Shown here one piece after another: positions 32,900-44,020 of a stretch of DNA of 64,000 bases; the first letter of the stretch is position 1; each line of letters opens with the position of its first letter. The notes under the pieces are model-generated. The model had not been told where the DNA came from and ran no database searches. It was given only the letters and a program-made list of their open reading frames with translations. The translations under genes and the position numbers were made by a program. The stretch lies in NCBI GenBank assembly GCA_013146195.2, contig CM028377.1:38507632-38571631 (forward strand), read 5' to 3'. Origin of the DNA: Codonopsis lanceolata. Its lineage: Eukaryota > Streptophyta > Magnoliopsida > Asterales > Campanulaceae.

Positions 32900-33960
32900 C
32901 GCTGCACTCCCGCAGCTAATCAAGGTGTCCTATATGAGGTACATGAGGGGAATGCGGCGCCATCCGTACCCGCCCAGCGTAAAGGGTATCGCGCGCAGAT
33001 ACTATCGATAACTCTCCGAAGGGACGCAGAGAAATATGTTCGTGAATGTGACAAGTGCCAAAGATACGCGACATACCAAGACTTCCTCCACCATGCAAAC
33101 CCCAGCTTGTCGCGCCCGGCCCTTCGACATGTGGGGATCGACTGATCGGACCGCTTCCACTCGCACAAGGAAAGTACAAATATGCAAGTGGTCACCATTG
33201 ATTATTTCACAAAATGGATAGAAGCCAAGCCTCCGCCAAAATCACGTAAGCAAATGTCATCAAGTTCGCCCATGATCAAGTGTGGTGTAGATTTGGCCTT
33301 CCGCGGCAATTGTATCCGACCACGCACACGCTTCTGACAAGTTTACAGAATGTGAGCGACGGGTAGGCGCCAAGCATTGGCAATCTTCGTAGCCTATCCT
33401 CGTGGAACGGCAAGCCGAAGCCGGAACAAACAGCCTCCCCGCACGCACTCAAGAGAAATCTAGAAGGGCGAGCAGGAAATGGGCCGAGGAGCCGCCATCG
33501 CCTTTATGGGCAATAACTATCAGACGCGGTCCAACAGGGAAACCCCATTTGCTCTCACTTACGGATCGAGGCAATGATTCCAGCTTGAAATGGCTTTGCC
33601 CAGCCTATCGAAGTCTCCCACTACAAATAACAAAACAACGAGCTTGCGCGGCAATAGACCTTGACCTCCTAGAAGAAAGAAGACCGGATGCTCGACTTAA
33701 TGGTCAACTACAAACAATGCAAAGGCCCATCATGACAAAAGGTTAGAGGCGCGAGCCTTCATGGTGGGGACCGGGTGCTCGTAAAAATTGAAGTGACCTG
33801 ACAATGAGCGTAATGGGGAAAGCTATCGCCCAACTGGGAAGGACCCTTCCAAGTCACCGGTATTATCAGAGAAGGCACCTACACACTCCGAACTCGGGAA
33901 GGAAAAGAGCTAAAACACCCATGGCATGCTAATCATCCGAAAAAATACTATCCGTAGAGT
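32900..33960 (+). pseudogene. Integrase of Tat-like copy 2
   Basis: The zinc-binding part is visible at 32935-33075 (HEGN ... KYVRECDKCQRYA). The core begins near 33110 and includes VTIDYFTKWIEAK (33190-33230). The C-terminus (NWEGPFQVTGIIREGTYTL, about 33836-33895) ends at a stop near 33957. Many frameshifts lie between. No chromodomain follows, in line with the Tat lineage. Confidence 0.75.
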
Positions 33961-34910
33961 TAATCCTCCTTACATAGACGGCAAGACCTCACTCGCTGAG
34001 GGTCACAAATTTTATTCAATAAAGGCAAGTTTCTCAATATTGTTTTACTTAGATTTTATTGGCATCTACCATCTACAAGTGACTGTGGCCAAGCCCACCA
34101 ACATTCGTAATACCCAAGTACTAGTGAACTTAATTTCTCTCAGGTGAGATGCGGCCATGCCCTGCTCACGCATTTTAGGATGCCCGCCACGCGGTAGGGC
34201 CTTGCCCATCTGATATCGCCTAAACTACCTCGGTCCCACAAAGGGTCGAGCAACACCGCTTAGTCGTATATCCTTACACCTGCATTGATATACTACAACC
34301 GACTCGGGTTACCCACACCGAACAACGGCCATGCCCTGCTGATAGTCGCCGAGCCGGGCTCGCCCGCAAAGCAATCATCCAAGCTCGCCTCTAGCGATAG
34401 GGCCCCGCCCACTGTAAGCCTTGGCCCATGCCAAGCATTCAAACAATACCACACCGTATGCCCTGAAAAGTACCAATGACACCGGTAACAAAGCCAAACT
34501 CATAATAGTAGGACATTAACCTAAGATATTTGCACTATTTACTTTATGTATGCTGAGTTAATGTTCTTTGCACGATTACTATCTGCCCGATATATTTCTG
34601 GGGGACTACCCCGCATACAATTGTGTTGGTACTAATTAAATGCAGGAAAAACACAAGTAAATATTATCGGACAGAAAAACAAAAACACATGCATTCATTT
34701 CGAGCAAAATGATGATGAATAAGCAGCAAATAGCGGGGAAATTGTTTACAGAGATAAAGTATTTCCAAAAGGATCAAGAAGTCTGTTACAAAAGGCACAT
34801 CGGCCAAAACAAGATATTAAGTCTTTAAATTACATCAGGGGTTGTGTGGAGCTGCAGCATTTGCTTCCTCGATAGTGGCGGCCTCAGATTGCTTGAAGCC
34901 GAGCAATGCC
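33961..34910. other. Spacer between integrase end and extra gene, copy 2
   Basis: GC-rich spacer with recurring GGCCATGCCC/GGGCCTTGCCC-like motifs. It corresponds to 12.9-13.9 kb in copy 1 (reverse strand) and probably holds the 3' end of the extra gene. No ORF of note. Confidence 0.5.
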
Positions 34911-35566
34911 TCAAAGAACCCGCCTCCTTCTCGGCCTTACGGCATCAATCAAAGCTACGACATTGACTAATCTGGCCGGGGGTCCCATGGCTCCAACCAT
35001 CATCATTATCATCCCTGCTAGGCATCCATTCGCCCGAGTGTAGGGCACCAAGTGATGCAGCTTCCGGGCCTCCTGGCAGTAAGGATCGAGCAGCGCCCAA
35101 TCAGCCATCGTGCTCATGTCCACCGCCCCCGTACCCGCGAGCATTCGCAGGATATGATTGGTGCCCACGGCATAGTAAGGCAATATAGCCCGGCGCACTT
35201 GAGAGGCGTAGACAGGGGAAGCCTCGAAATCCTTCACAGCCTGAGTTCGGGCCGCTGCCAGCTGATCGGGAATAGATTTTATAGCCGCATCTCTGCCGCC
35301 GCTTCCTTCAACGCCAGCAGATCACGCTGCCGCCAGGCCACTTCAGCAGCCTGGGATCTTTTCTGCTGGGCTACCAGGATTGTCTTCTCCTCGGCCAAAG
35401 CCTTATTGTCGCCTCCAGCTCGCAAAGAACGCTCTCCTTCAACGACGGTCCAAGGTCGCAACCCGGTCGTTTTATTCTTTACCGCCACCATCCTCTCTGA
35501 CTCAATCTTCATGGTATCGATCTCCTCTCAGATATCGATTATAGATGTTGGTGCAGAGGAAGCGAT

Positions 35567-35641
35567 CTACAAACAACAAACACGAGCAAGGTCAGAACAA
35601 TCCAGCAGAAATTACCAAGTTCAAAAAGAATAGGGGCATAC
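35567..35641 (-). other. Predicted intron in the extra gene, copy 2
   Basis: Donor CGAG/GTATGC at 35641 and acceptor TTGTTTGTAG/ATCG ending at 35567; 75 bp, T-rich. Position and both splice sites are the same as in copy 1. Confidence 0.68.
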
Positions 35642-36143
35642 CTCGCCGACTAAGCCCGATATGTCCGAAAGCAAAACATGGCCTACCGCCTCCTGGCCAT
35701 TGGTAACACTCTCTGAAGCGCCCGCCACTATTCCTTTTCCCCACCAAGCAGATCGCCTGCGCAAGATCGATATGGCCGACGCCTCTGACAATCCAAAGAA
35801 CAATTGCCCTGCACTGACTCGTTGTTGGCATCTCGAAATCGTGGGAGCAAACTGTGGTTTGGAGGAATCATGGGCGGCCCGCTCTGATCCCATAACGCTA
35901 CCGGGCGAGAAGAGCGATCACCAAGGGAGGATGTCTTTTGCCCGCCTTTGCCTCTAGCAATGCTTCGCTGAACTTCAAAGAATGACCCGAGGAGGGGAGG
36001 AGGCGGTACTTCAGCCTACCTTCTAGCCATGGGCGCCTCTTGCCCGCCGGAATGAAAGGGACAAGAGGGATGCCTGTGAGGGTTGGCTTGCCAAGGCCGC
36101 CACCCGCCGGCTTCTCCTGCCCCTGAATCGTGGATAGCATAGC

Positions 36144-36239
36144 CGCGAAAAGAAAAGATAAATCAATATAGCAAGACAAGTTACAATCACCGACCAACAA
36201 TTATAAGAGGGTGAGGAAAGAGTAAAAGTTCAAACCAAC
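36144..36239 (-). other. Degraded intron in the extra gene, copy 2
   Basis: The counterpart of the intron at 11625-11720 in copy 1. The pyrimidine tract TTTTCTTTTC is kept, but the acceptor reads CGCGG where copy 1 has CGCAG, so the AG is lost. Confidence 0.55.
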
Positions 36240-37546
36240 CAGATCCCCAAGATAAACAAAGCGCATAATCATGCCCTAGACGCGACACATCCGATACCAG
36301 CGAAATTCGCCGTGATAATCGCCCCAAGACTGTGGGCCTCTTCGCCGAAGGAGCACAAGGGCTCCACCTGGGATGGCACCTGAGCACCCCTGGCCAGCGT
36401 AATTGCGAGGATTGCAAACCAATTCCTTCCAATCGAACAGGCGCTCTTGACTAACTCTCCTTTCCCCATCCATCACAACGCCCAGGGCATCCCGGATAAC
36501 CGTTAGGCGACGAGTGTCACCGGTGGTGAACCCTCCACGGGGAAGTTTGGGGACGTTTATCAAATCTTGGCTCATAGGCATTATCGGCCACCCAGTCCGA
36601 GACTCGATCAAGACCTCTTCTATCCCAGGCATCCACCTTCCCTGGCACATCGGACAAAATCCTAAGGAAGCTAGAGTTGAACGAGCATTTACCCGACCAT
36701 AAGCATCAACGCCGTAATAAAGAGACGCCCGAAAATCTTGCTCGCGGCCTATGCGTAGTAAACGACACGCCACAATATAAGCCATAAGGGCCCTTACCGT
36801 GTTCAGCATCAGGTCACCGGGCATCGGACAGAATTCCTGAAGGAATAGAAGGACAAAGGGATCCAGGGGCAAACGGAGCCCTACTCGGAAGAAGTCCGCA
36901 AAGAAGAGCAGTTTACCATTCTGCTCCCGGGGAAATTCACCATCCACAGGCACCGCCTTCTCTACCCGATAGTCCTCAGGCTCTATGCCCATCGAGGTAA
37001 ACCAGGTCGGGCTTGGCCGGTATCCAGGAAGCCCAATGAGCCGCATACGCCTCGTCAAGATTCGATGCCCAGCAGAGCAGGGCAGAAGCAGAGCCGCACC
37101 TCCTGCACGCAGCTTGCCGACGCCGCCGCGATAGGATGTTATTCGAGTCCTCATCACCGACGGCAAAGGCGCTGACCACCGACGCCCCTCGGCCTCGGCA
37201 ATATCGCACCACCTACCTCGCTGCGTAAAATCATCCCTGCTCGGCCAATTGGGCACGCCATGCCGCCTCGGCCGGTCCCGACAAATGAGTGTGGCCCGCC
37301 CACCTAAGCTGACCTTGTTCCACTTCCCCTCCGACAAGCCGGGAGGCGATAAGGTAATCACGGGCACACGGGCCTCGGATCAATCCGACACACGAGGTCG
37401 GGCACCACGACCTCGCCACCACCTGACTCATCACCCTGCTCGAATACTACGTCAATAGACGGGGACCTCTCACTGCTCATGGGGTCATTCTGCCCGCCAT
37501 AACTGAACTCCTCCCTGGCCGCTGTGAGAAATCTCCGGTCGGACAT

Positions 37547-37803
37547 CTACAGAGATCGAGGAAAAGCATGGTCAGATCCTATCCATAAAGGAGCAGTCAT
37601 TAAGAAAGAGGAAAAACCCTAAGTCTAGGTCAATCCAAGGGGCCTTGCCCGCCCAGCGACGAGACACAATTGGGTCTCTCCTCGATCTCAGGACTCGCCT
37701 AATCTATTCAAGGCAATCCAGAAACATTGAAAACGTAAAGGGAGAAAAATTGAAACGCCGAAACAAACAAACGGAAAATAAAGGCCGAGAAGAAGCAACT
37801 TAC
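37547..37803 (-). other. Predicted leader intron of the extra gene, copy 2
   Basis: Donor AACG/GTAAGT at 37803 (near consensus) and acceptor TCGATCTCTGTAG ending at 37547, immediately before the ATG. 257 bp. Copy 1 keeps the acceptor (TCCTAG) but has lost the donor. Confidence 0.7.
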
Positions 37804-37967
37804 CGTTAAAGTTCTGGAGGAAATCTGCTTCGTGGAGTCAAAGTATGCAAGCGCAACCACCGGCGATCGACGACTTCGAAAATCGGCTAAAAGTTGCGTA
37901 GCTCTCTCTATTCTTTTCTCTCTAAAAATCTGGCAAAGATAAAGCTTCAAATGGGCGAGGCGCCCGG

Positions 37968-37975
37968 TTTAAATA
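37968..37975 (-). promoter_or_regulatory. TATA box of the extra gene, copy 2
   Basis: TATTTAAA on the minus strand, conserved in copy 1 (9883-9890), about 165 nt upstream of the leader-intron donor and 345 bp inside the 3' LTR edge. Confidence 0.6.
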
Positions 37976-38320
37976 GAGAAGGAAACCTCGGAGATCGTGC
38001 TGGAAGCCGAAAAGACAGATACTCCGCCGTCAGACCCACGCACGCCAAGATTAAATGCGCCGCCCCTGACTAGCACCCCGCTCTTTTCTGGCCACCTCTC
38101 CGACGGCTCACGCGCGCCCCTCCCTCCTGTAACCACTCGCTGAAAGGCTTCTCGGCACGCCTACCGACAGCTTGTAAAAGTTCGAACCTTCTACAAATGG
38201 TTCACCGATCACCGGCATCGCCGATTTCATAAGTGTACAAGCCCCTAAGTTTTGGGGCAACTCGATACATTCAAGACGCCTCGCCTCGAGCATAAATACT
38301 CGCCAGCGCAGTTGGGCCAC

Positions 38321-38989
38321 CGATATACCCAAATTTCAAGTCCGTCACGAGCAGAGCAGAGTTGCCATCACGGACCGATCACGAGCATGGGCCTCGAGGC
38401 CCGCAGGCCCGCCGAGCATAAAAAGAGCAACCCCATACAAGGCATGACGTTCCTAACCCAGCTTGGCCTGACACAGTCTACTGTCTCGATCGTGGGCCTT
38501 GCCCTGAATTGTGATCAACTCATATACCTCATCTACCATGCAGAGTGGCCTTGCCCGCTCATTCCTCATCGAGCAAATGACACCAAGTAGCTTGCCCGCC
38601 AAGACACGGCCACTAGTTATCATATAGGTAGACACTTGCTTTATTCATCCCTCGATATCACGCAGATATCAACAGGAAATCTAGAGTTTCACTCCTTGTG
38701 GAACAAGGTGACTACAGAAACCAAATCCTACCCGGATTCAACTACACAAGGGCCAATAAATACTCCTCCGTCATACACCACAAAGGTACATGCTCTCATA
38801 CACTCTGCCTCTTCCTTGAGTTCCGTATTCTGCTCTCATACACTGTACTTACTCTCACGGAGGGGTTTCGCGAGGCCCCGCCTTGCACTTCCACTCGTGT
38901 TTTCGTGCTCTCACCAGTTCAAGGAAGCTACAAGCCCAGATATCCTACCCAAAGAACAGACGGCCCAAGCTGAGGATTTTGCCACATCA
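38321..38989 (+). repeat. 3' LTR of Tat-like copy 2
   Basis: 669 bp, from CGATATACCC to GCCACATCA. No obvious polypurine tract precedes it. The first two bases are CG rather than TG, as in copy 1. Confidence 0.85.
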
Positions 38990-40488
38990 TCTTACTTAAA
39001 TTGTTCTTATTTTGTTCATTTATTTGTTTCTCTTCTTCCTTCAAACTAGAATCATTAATCTTAGTTTGTTCTTTTTAAAAAAATTGTGTTTTGTTTGTTT
39101 ATTTTAAACTCAAAAACTTCTAGGGTTATAAATTAAAAAAAAAAACCACCTACAGCTACTATTCACAGGTTGTTAAAAAAAACTTGCTTTTGCTACTATT
39201 CACAGCAAGTTTTAACAAAAAAAAAAAAAGAGAAAACAACTTTCGGCTTACACAAAAGGAATCTGAAATTACTAAAATTCAAAAAAAAAATCCTTATACT
39301 ATGCTATTAAACGTAATTGATCATTCTGTTCAATTTCGTTAAATTTGTGTCGTTAAATACGCACACGTGTCTATCACATGTTTTTGTCCAAAGATAAAAT
39401 AGACAATTACTTTGAAATAGTTCAGGGTCTATTCATCGGTGAACAAGTCTCATTCGTTTTTCCGGCCCCAAATCAACATTGAAATCTTTTATTCAGGCAA
39501 CTAATGATTTTGAGTCAAAATCTCTCTTTATAAACTGATCAATTAACATTACTTTACCGGAAATTGGGACATAAAGACTAGAAACCAACATATGGTGGGT
39601 TAAAGCTTTGCCATGGGCAGGACAATTTGACCTGAGTACTTAATTTGATGCTTCATAGGCTACTTGGCGGAATTTAAAGCGGCCGGGAGTAAGAAAGAGC
39701 TTCAACTGATCGGAACTCATACATACCCGGAAAGAAGAAAAAAGGGACGAAGGGTTAAGCCAAGAAAGGCTCAAAACACTAGACCCAGAAGGAAAAAAAA
39801 AAAAAAACCAGTTTATAGAGAGAGAGAGATAGAGAGAGGGATCATTTTCTATCATCCTTTGCCAGATCCATACATGACTATCCCTCCAACACCGATGAGT
39901 TCGCCGGTGGTCCGTCACCAAAAATAAAATGATTAGTCTCCAAACTCCCCCCAAATCAGTTTCAAACGACGAGTTCGTCGGAAGTCCATCAATCGGAGTT
40001 CAATCTCCTACCCTTTCTCTGTAAGTTTAGCTCCCCGCTCACTCTCCTCCATGGCTGTCCTAAATCCTAAGTGTGCTGTCTATCACGCTACCCGCAAAGT
40101 GATGCGATAATCTATGGTTGCCGACGGTGTGCCCCGGCCTTTTTTCCTAACATTTTTTCTCAATGTATATTGGGGATAGTTTTGAGATTACAAATGTTAA
40201 TTCTAATTTTTTTAGTGAGGACGCTAATAATATCACCCTCTCCTTGATATTAATAATGAGGGGAAATATCACCCTCCTCTTTGATATTAATAGTGAGGGG
40301 ATAATGTCTTTATCCGGATAACTCGTGCTATTAATCTCGACCACAAATATCAGGCAACTCGGCTTATTAATCTTATCTAACCTTAATCATAGCTACCAAA
40401 CGATACCTAAGTGTGTTGTCTATCACGCTACCCGCAAAGTGATGTGATAATCTATAGTTGCCGATGGTGTGCCCTGGCCTTTTTTACT

Positions 40489-40730
40489 ACTCGATCCCTC
40501 GTCGCTGAATTATTGTCCTAGTTTACTCGGCGTACAGATTAAGAAAAAATAATTGATATAATTATTTATATTGGTTTAATGTATAATTTCCTTTAAAATC
40601 CATATGTATGTGATCCACGATTAAAATAAGATTAAAAAATAAATATAAAATAATAAAATTGATATTCTAAAAAAAGTAAGTTTTAAATTAAACATTTTTT
40701 CTTAATATTGATGATTTTCCTCGATAGAGG
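40489..40730. mobile_element. Degenerate Stowaway MITE
   Basis: The interior (ACAGATTAAGAAAAAATAATTG ... TTGGTTTAATGTATAATTTCC) matches MITEs B and C, but both ends are eroded (CTCGATCCCTCGTCG and GATAGAGGGAG). Confidence 0.7.
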
Positions 40731-40875
40731 GAGCCTATGCCTGCTCGTCTAGGAGCATTGGATTTGCAGATTGACATACTTCTCGGCTGAACCCCTTCCA
40801 AAAATGTCCCTCTATTTTGTCCAATACAATGATTTTTTTGCCCTTGACAAAAAACTTGTGTCTCCGCTCAAACTT

Positions 40876-41556
40876 ATAAGGTCATCCATAATGTTAAACT
40901 TCTTAATATAACTTTTTAACTGGGTCTCACTGTCATTTAGATATTTTTCTTTTTTTACCCAATTAAAAATATATCTTCTCATTGTATATTATTCTTAATA
41001 AATTTTTAATTAGGTCTCACTGTCACCTCATTAATTTTATACTTCATTTTTATTTTTATACTTATCAACAAATAAATTTATTTCACGTTATTTAATATAT
41101 TTCATATTTAAATATTTCGTATAAATAATTAATTTATAAATTAAGATATATTAATTTAAAAATAATAATTATATTTTTATTTTTAAATTTTATAATTTAA
41201 TAAATAAATTAAAAAGATTTTACCTACCACCACACCCCCCCCCCCAACCACAAATTAACCACCCCCCCTCCCGTCCAACACTCTTCCCACTTCCCAAAAC
41301 AAAAAGTAATCATTGCTCCCACACCCACACACCAACCGCCGCCCCCCCCCTCCCTCCCTCCCTCCCTCCCTCCCTCGCACAGCCAGCTCTTTTTTCTATA
41401 TGAACAGTGGCTTTATTGGGGAAGTGTATAAACTCTCTCTCCTGCATGGAGCTTTGTTGAATGTATAAGAATTTTGTTCTCATTGTTCATTTGATCAATT
41501 CTTAATAAGAATGTATATAAGAATTTGATAAATGAAACAATAGGGATGCTCTAAGG
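40876..41556. mobile_element. MITE-like insertion of about 680 bp
   Basis: It is absent from the homologous copy Y (near 59925). Its ends AAGGTCATCCATAATGTT and AACAATAGGGATGCTCTAAGG are imperfect inverted repeats of the AGAGCATCC type common in plant MITEs. It contains C-rich and (CCCT)n tracts at 41228-41377. Confidence 0.55.
41228..41377. repeat. C-rich tract and (CTCC)n microsatellite
   Basis: A run of about 13 C at 41234-41246 and repeated CTCC units at 41347-41375. Confidence 0.85.
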
Positions 41557-41819
41557 CAAAAAATGGATGAAATGATCTATCGCAAAAATAATAAAAAGTT
41601 TATGGACGATTTGGGAAATTCATCCTTTATTTTAACCCAAAAATAAAAAAATCACTCTAAAAAATCTGCAACAAAAGAGGAATAACATATTTATTTTTGT
41701 TTTTTCGCGACCAATAAAGATATCATTAATGTCATAAAAGTTAAATAATGAAGCTGGGAATATAAAGATAAGTAATGTTAGAACCATCTAGTAAATAGAG
41801 TAATCCTAGAACCACTCAT

Positions 41820-41990
41820 TGAGCACTCAAATTTGTGCACCAAATGATGTAGTTTCCAATGTGTCATCTTATTTGGCATTTTATGGGCTCCACTATAAAT
41901 TAAAAAGTTATGTTAACAATATGACACATAAGATGCCACATCATTTGGTACTCAAAATTAAATGCTATTAGAGTGACCCTAGCATTATCT
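41820..41990. mobile_element. Short MITE, same family as 3845-4016
   Basis: Same inverted-repeat core and AGAGTGACCCTAGCATTA end as the copy at 3845. Absent from copy Y. Confidence 0.6.
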
Positions 41991-42133
41991 AATTTTGTGG
42001 ATAAAATTATGTGGCATCTATGTCTTTTAGTTAGCTTCAATTTTTAACTCAAAATAAATTCAATAATATTTCAAATAAAATGACACATAGAACAACACAT
42101 TATTTTTTATACGAAATTAGGTAGTAGCTACTA

Positions 42134-42178
42134 CCCTCCGTTCCATTAAAATTGTTCCTATTTGAAAAGTCTAATTAT

Positions 42179-42249
<71 letters not shown>

Positions 42250-42376
42250 GCAGAAATTGTGCATGGTAAAGATGAAATATTATATAAATTGTAAGCATAA
42301 TTTTTTAAAGTAAACTTTTAAAATAAAACATTCAAAAATAGTATGATAGACTTTTTGTCTTAAAACGGAGCAAGTA
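42134..42376. mobile_element. Degenerate Stowaway-like MITE with long (AT)n
   Basis: The ends ACCCTCCGTTCCAT and AAAACGGAGCAAGTA are Stowaway-like. The homologous element in copy Y is at about 60085-60332. The (AT)n run at 42183-42245 has expanded only in X. Confidence 0.55.
42183..42245. repeat. (AT)n microsatellite, about 31 units
   Basis: Uninterrupted AT repeat. Copy Y has only a short AT run at the same place (60136-60145). Confidence 0.95.
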
Positions 42377-42424
42377 TTAAATATTTATAGCATCACCTTA
42401 TTAAATATACACAAAATCTTAATA

Positions 42425-42633
42425 CCCTCTCTATCCGAAAATTATAGTCTTGTTTTTTATTTTCGTTTGCCAAAAATAATTGTCTTATTTGGAAAAAAAA
42501 ATTCTGACAACACATTTACTACTTACTTTTTTATATATAAAACTAGATATAAAACTAATATTAATAATCAAGTAAAATGATTTCTTTTAATTTGTGTCGG
42601 ATCAAATAATATAATAATTTTGGGACGGAGGTG
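42425..42633. mobile_element. Degenerate Stowaway MITE
   Basis: CCCTCTCTATCCGAAAATTA at one end and TTTTGGGACGGAGGTG at the other; its counterpart in copy Y is at about 60378-60625. It was present before the duplication. Confidence 0.6.
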
Positions 42634-42663
42634 TACTATATTATACTTCTCTGTTCTAGGTAA

Positions 42664-42942
42664 ATACTCTATCATGCTTCATTCGTTTTCAAATTATCGC
42701 CATCTTTCTTTTTTCGTTTGTTCTAAAATAATTGATCTCTTTTAAAACTTTTCATTTTAGGAAACACTTTTACCACTTTACCCTTATTTTTTTTACCTAC
42801 ATTAATTATGGACACATGTTCATTAAGGGTATTGAAGAAAATCACACATTTTACCAATATTTATAATACAACTAATTATTTTTTTCTTAAATGATTTGCC
42901 AACTCAAAGAGGATGATAGTTTGAAAAAGCAAAGAGTACTAC
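42664..42942. mobile_element. Degenerate Stowaway-like MITE
   Basis: CATTCGTTTTCAAATTATCG ... AAAGCAAAGAGTAC; the interior resembles the Stowaway family (TTTTACCACTTTACCCTTA). Its counterpart in copy Y is at 60656-60940. Confidence 0.45.
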
Positions 42943-43786
42943 TATTTTTTTGGCATGTTTCATATTAAGTGTTTATTTTCAAAAAATTAGGTTTATATAT
43001 TTTATAACATTGCATATTTGACATCCACTTGCATTGTAAACATATTATATCTGATTTAAATATTTTTGTAATTATAATTAACTCAAATGATATTAATATA
43101 TATCCTTAATAATTAGATTTACCAAATGTCGACTTTGAGTAGAAAGAAGGAAGTAATATATATTTATTTTTTTTTTGAAATGTCAAGTCAAAAGAATACA
43201 AAGTGGATGACGAAAGAATATGTTATGCTTCCGAAGCAAGAATAAGTTTTTCAAAGTGGATGACGAAAGTAAAAAAGAATAGTAAGAATTTGGATTTAGA
43301 ACGTTTTTCAAAGAAAGAATACGTTCCAAAATTATTATTCTCTTTTTATTTTACCAGCTCAAAGAGTTGCCTTATTCATTAGTTTTTTTTTAGAAAAATA
43401 TTTTTACTGTTTTATTTTTATTTTTTTTCTTACTATTTTAATAAATTTTATAAATACAAATAAATTTTAAAGAAAATTACATATTATGCTAATGTTAATT
43501 ATCAAGTCACTCCCTCGCTTTGTTTGTGGTTGAAATATTTTTGTAATTATAACGAAGAATTAGTATAACTTGAAAACCCAAAGTACTAAGGGTTCTTTTG
43601 TCCTTGATGACTTATAACTTATTATTAATAGCTAATTGACTCATGACGGTTTGATTAAAAGACTGTTTGCTGCAGCTCCAAGCTGCTAATTGATTGTTAT
43701 GCTTGTTTGTTAAACAAGCTGAACATAGTTGATTTTATACAATTAATTGAGCATGATACCCTACAATTCCAAGTTAATTGTCCCTT

Positions 43787-43988
43787 TATTGAACCATATC
43801 CATATCACATATATCTTAGTTGACACCTATCACTTAGTTGTATATTGTTGATGGCATCCTTATCATATCTCTTCCATATCTTTGTAATCTTTATCTCCTT
43901 TATTCTTTGTGACTATAAATATATTGCTCACCTCACATAATTCAGTGAGTGAGTTTTTCTGTTTATTGCTGTTATTAAAGTTCCAATT
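43787..43988 (+). repeat. 5' LTR of copia element
   Basis: 202 bp, TATTGAACC ... GTTCCAATT. It contains TATAAATA (43915-43922), the likely promoter TATA box. Confidence 0.92.
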
Positions 43989-44000
43989 TGGTATCAGAGC
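43989..44000 (+). other. Primer-binding site, tRNA-iMet type
   Basis: TGGTATCAGAGC directly follows the 5' LTR. Confidence 0.95.
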
Positions 44001-44020
44001 ATTTAGGTTGCCAAAGCACG

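Larger units (their letters stand above)
34911..37975 (-). pseudogene. Extra gene opposite to gag-pol, Tat-like copy 2
   Basis: A complete transcription-unit layout on the strand opposite to gag-pol. It has a TATA box (37975-37968), a leader exon, an intron (37803-37547) and an ATG at 37546 directly at the splice acceptor. The first coding block carries WFTSMGIEPEDYRVEKAV and FFRVGLRLPLDPFVLLFLQ (37004-36837), then a 200-residue region (NTVRALMAYIVACRLLRIG, FDWKELVCNPRNYAG), resembling the plant 'putative gypsy type transposon' domain. Further exons lie at 36140-35642 and 35566-34911. They encode an Ala/Glu/Arg/Lys-rich probable coiled coil (LAEEKTILVAQQKRSQAAE) and a tail with KDFEASPVYASQVRRA. 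Frameshifts near 37400-37050 and 35280 break the frame. The function is unknown; location and promoter suggest expression independent of the LTR. Confidence 0.68.
27343..38989 (+). mobile_element. Tat-like Ty3/gypsy element, copy 2 (11.6 kb)
   Basis: Order on the plus strand: 5' LTR, tRNA-Glu primer site, gag, PR, RT, RH, INT, a long spacer with an oppositely oriented extra gene, 3' LTR. Length, domain order (INT last, no chromodomain seen) and an extra gene after pol fit the plant Tat lineage. Coding is shredded by small indels. The flanks (GTATT on the left, TCTTA on the right) do not form a target duplication, so the two ends may not derive from one simple insertion. Confidence 0.88.
38990..43786. 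repeat. Long non-coding duplication, copy X (left part)
   Basis: Sequence from TCTTACTTAAATTG onward matches 58483-61640 in order over several kb, with indels. Differences include MITE-like insertions unique to X (40489, 40878, 41820) and a tandem repeat of CTAAGTGTG(C/T)TGTCTATCAC at 40067 and 40408. No gene recognised in either copy. Confidence 0.8.
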
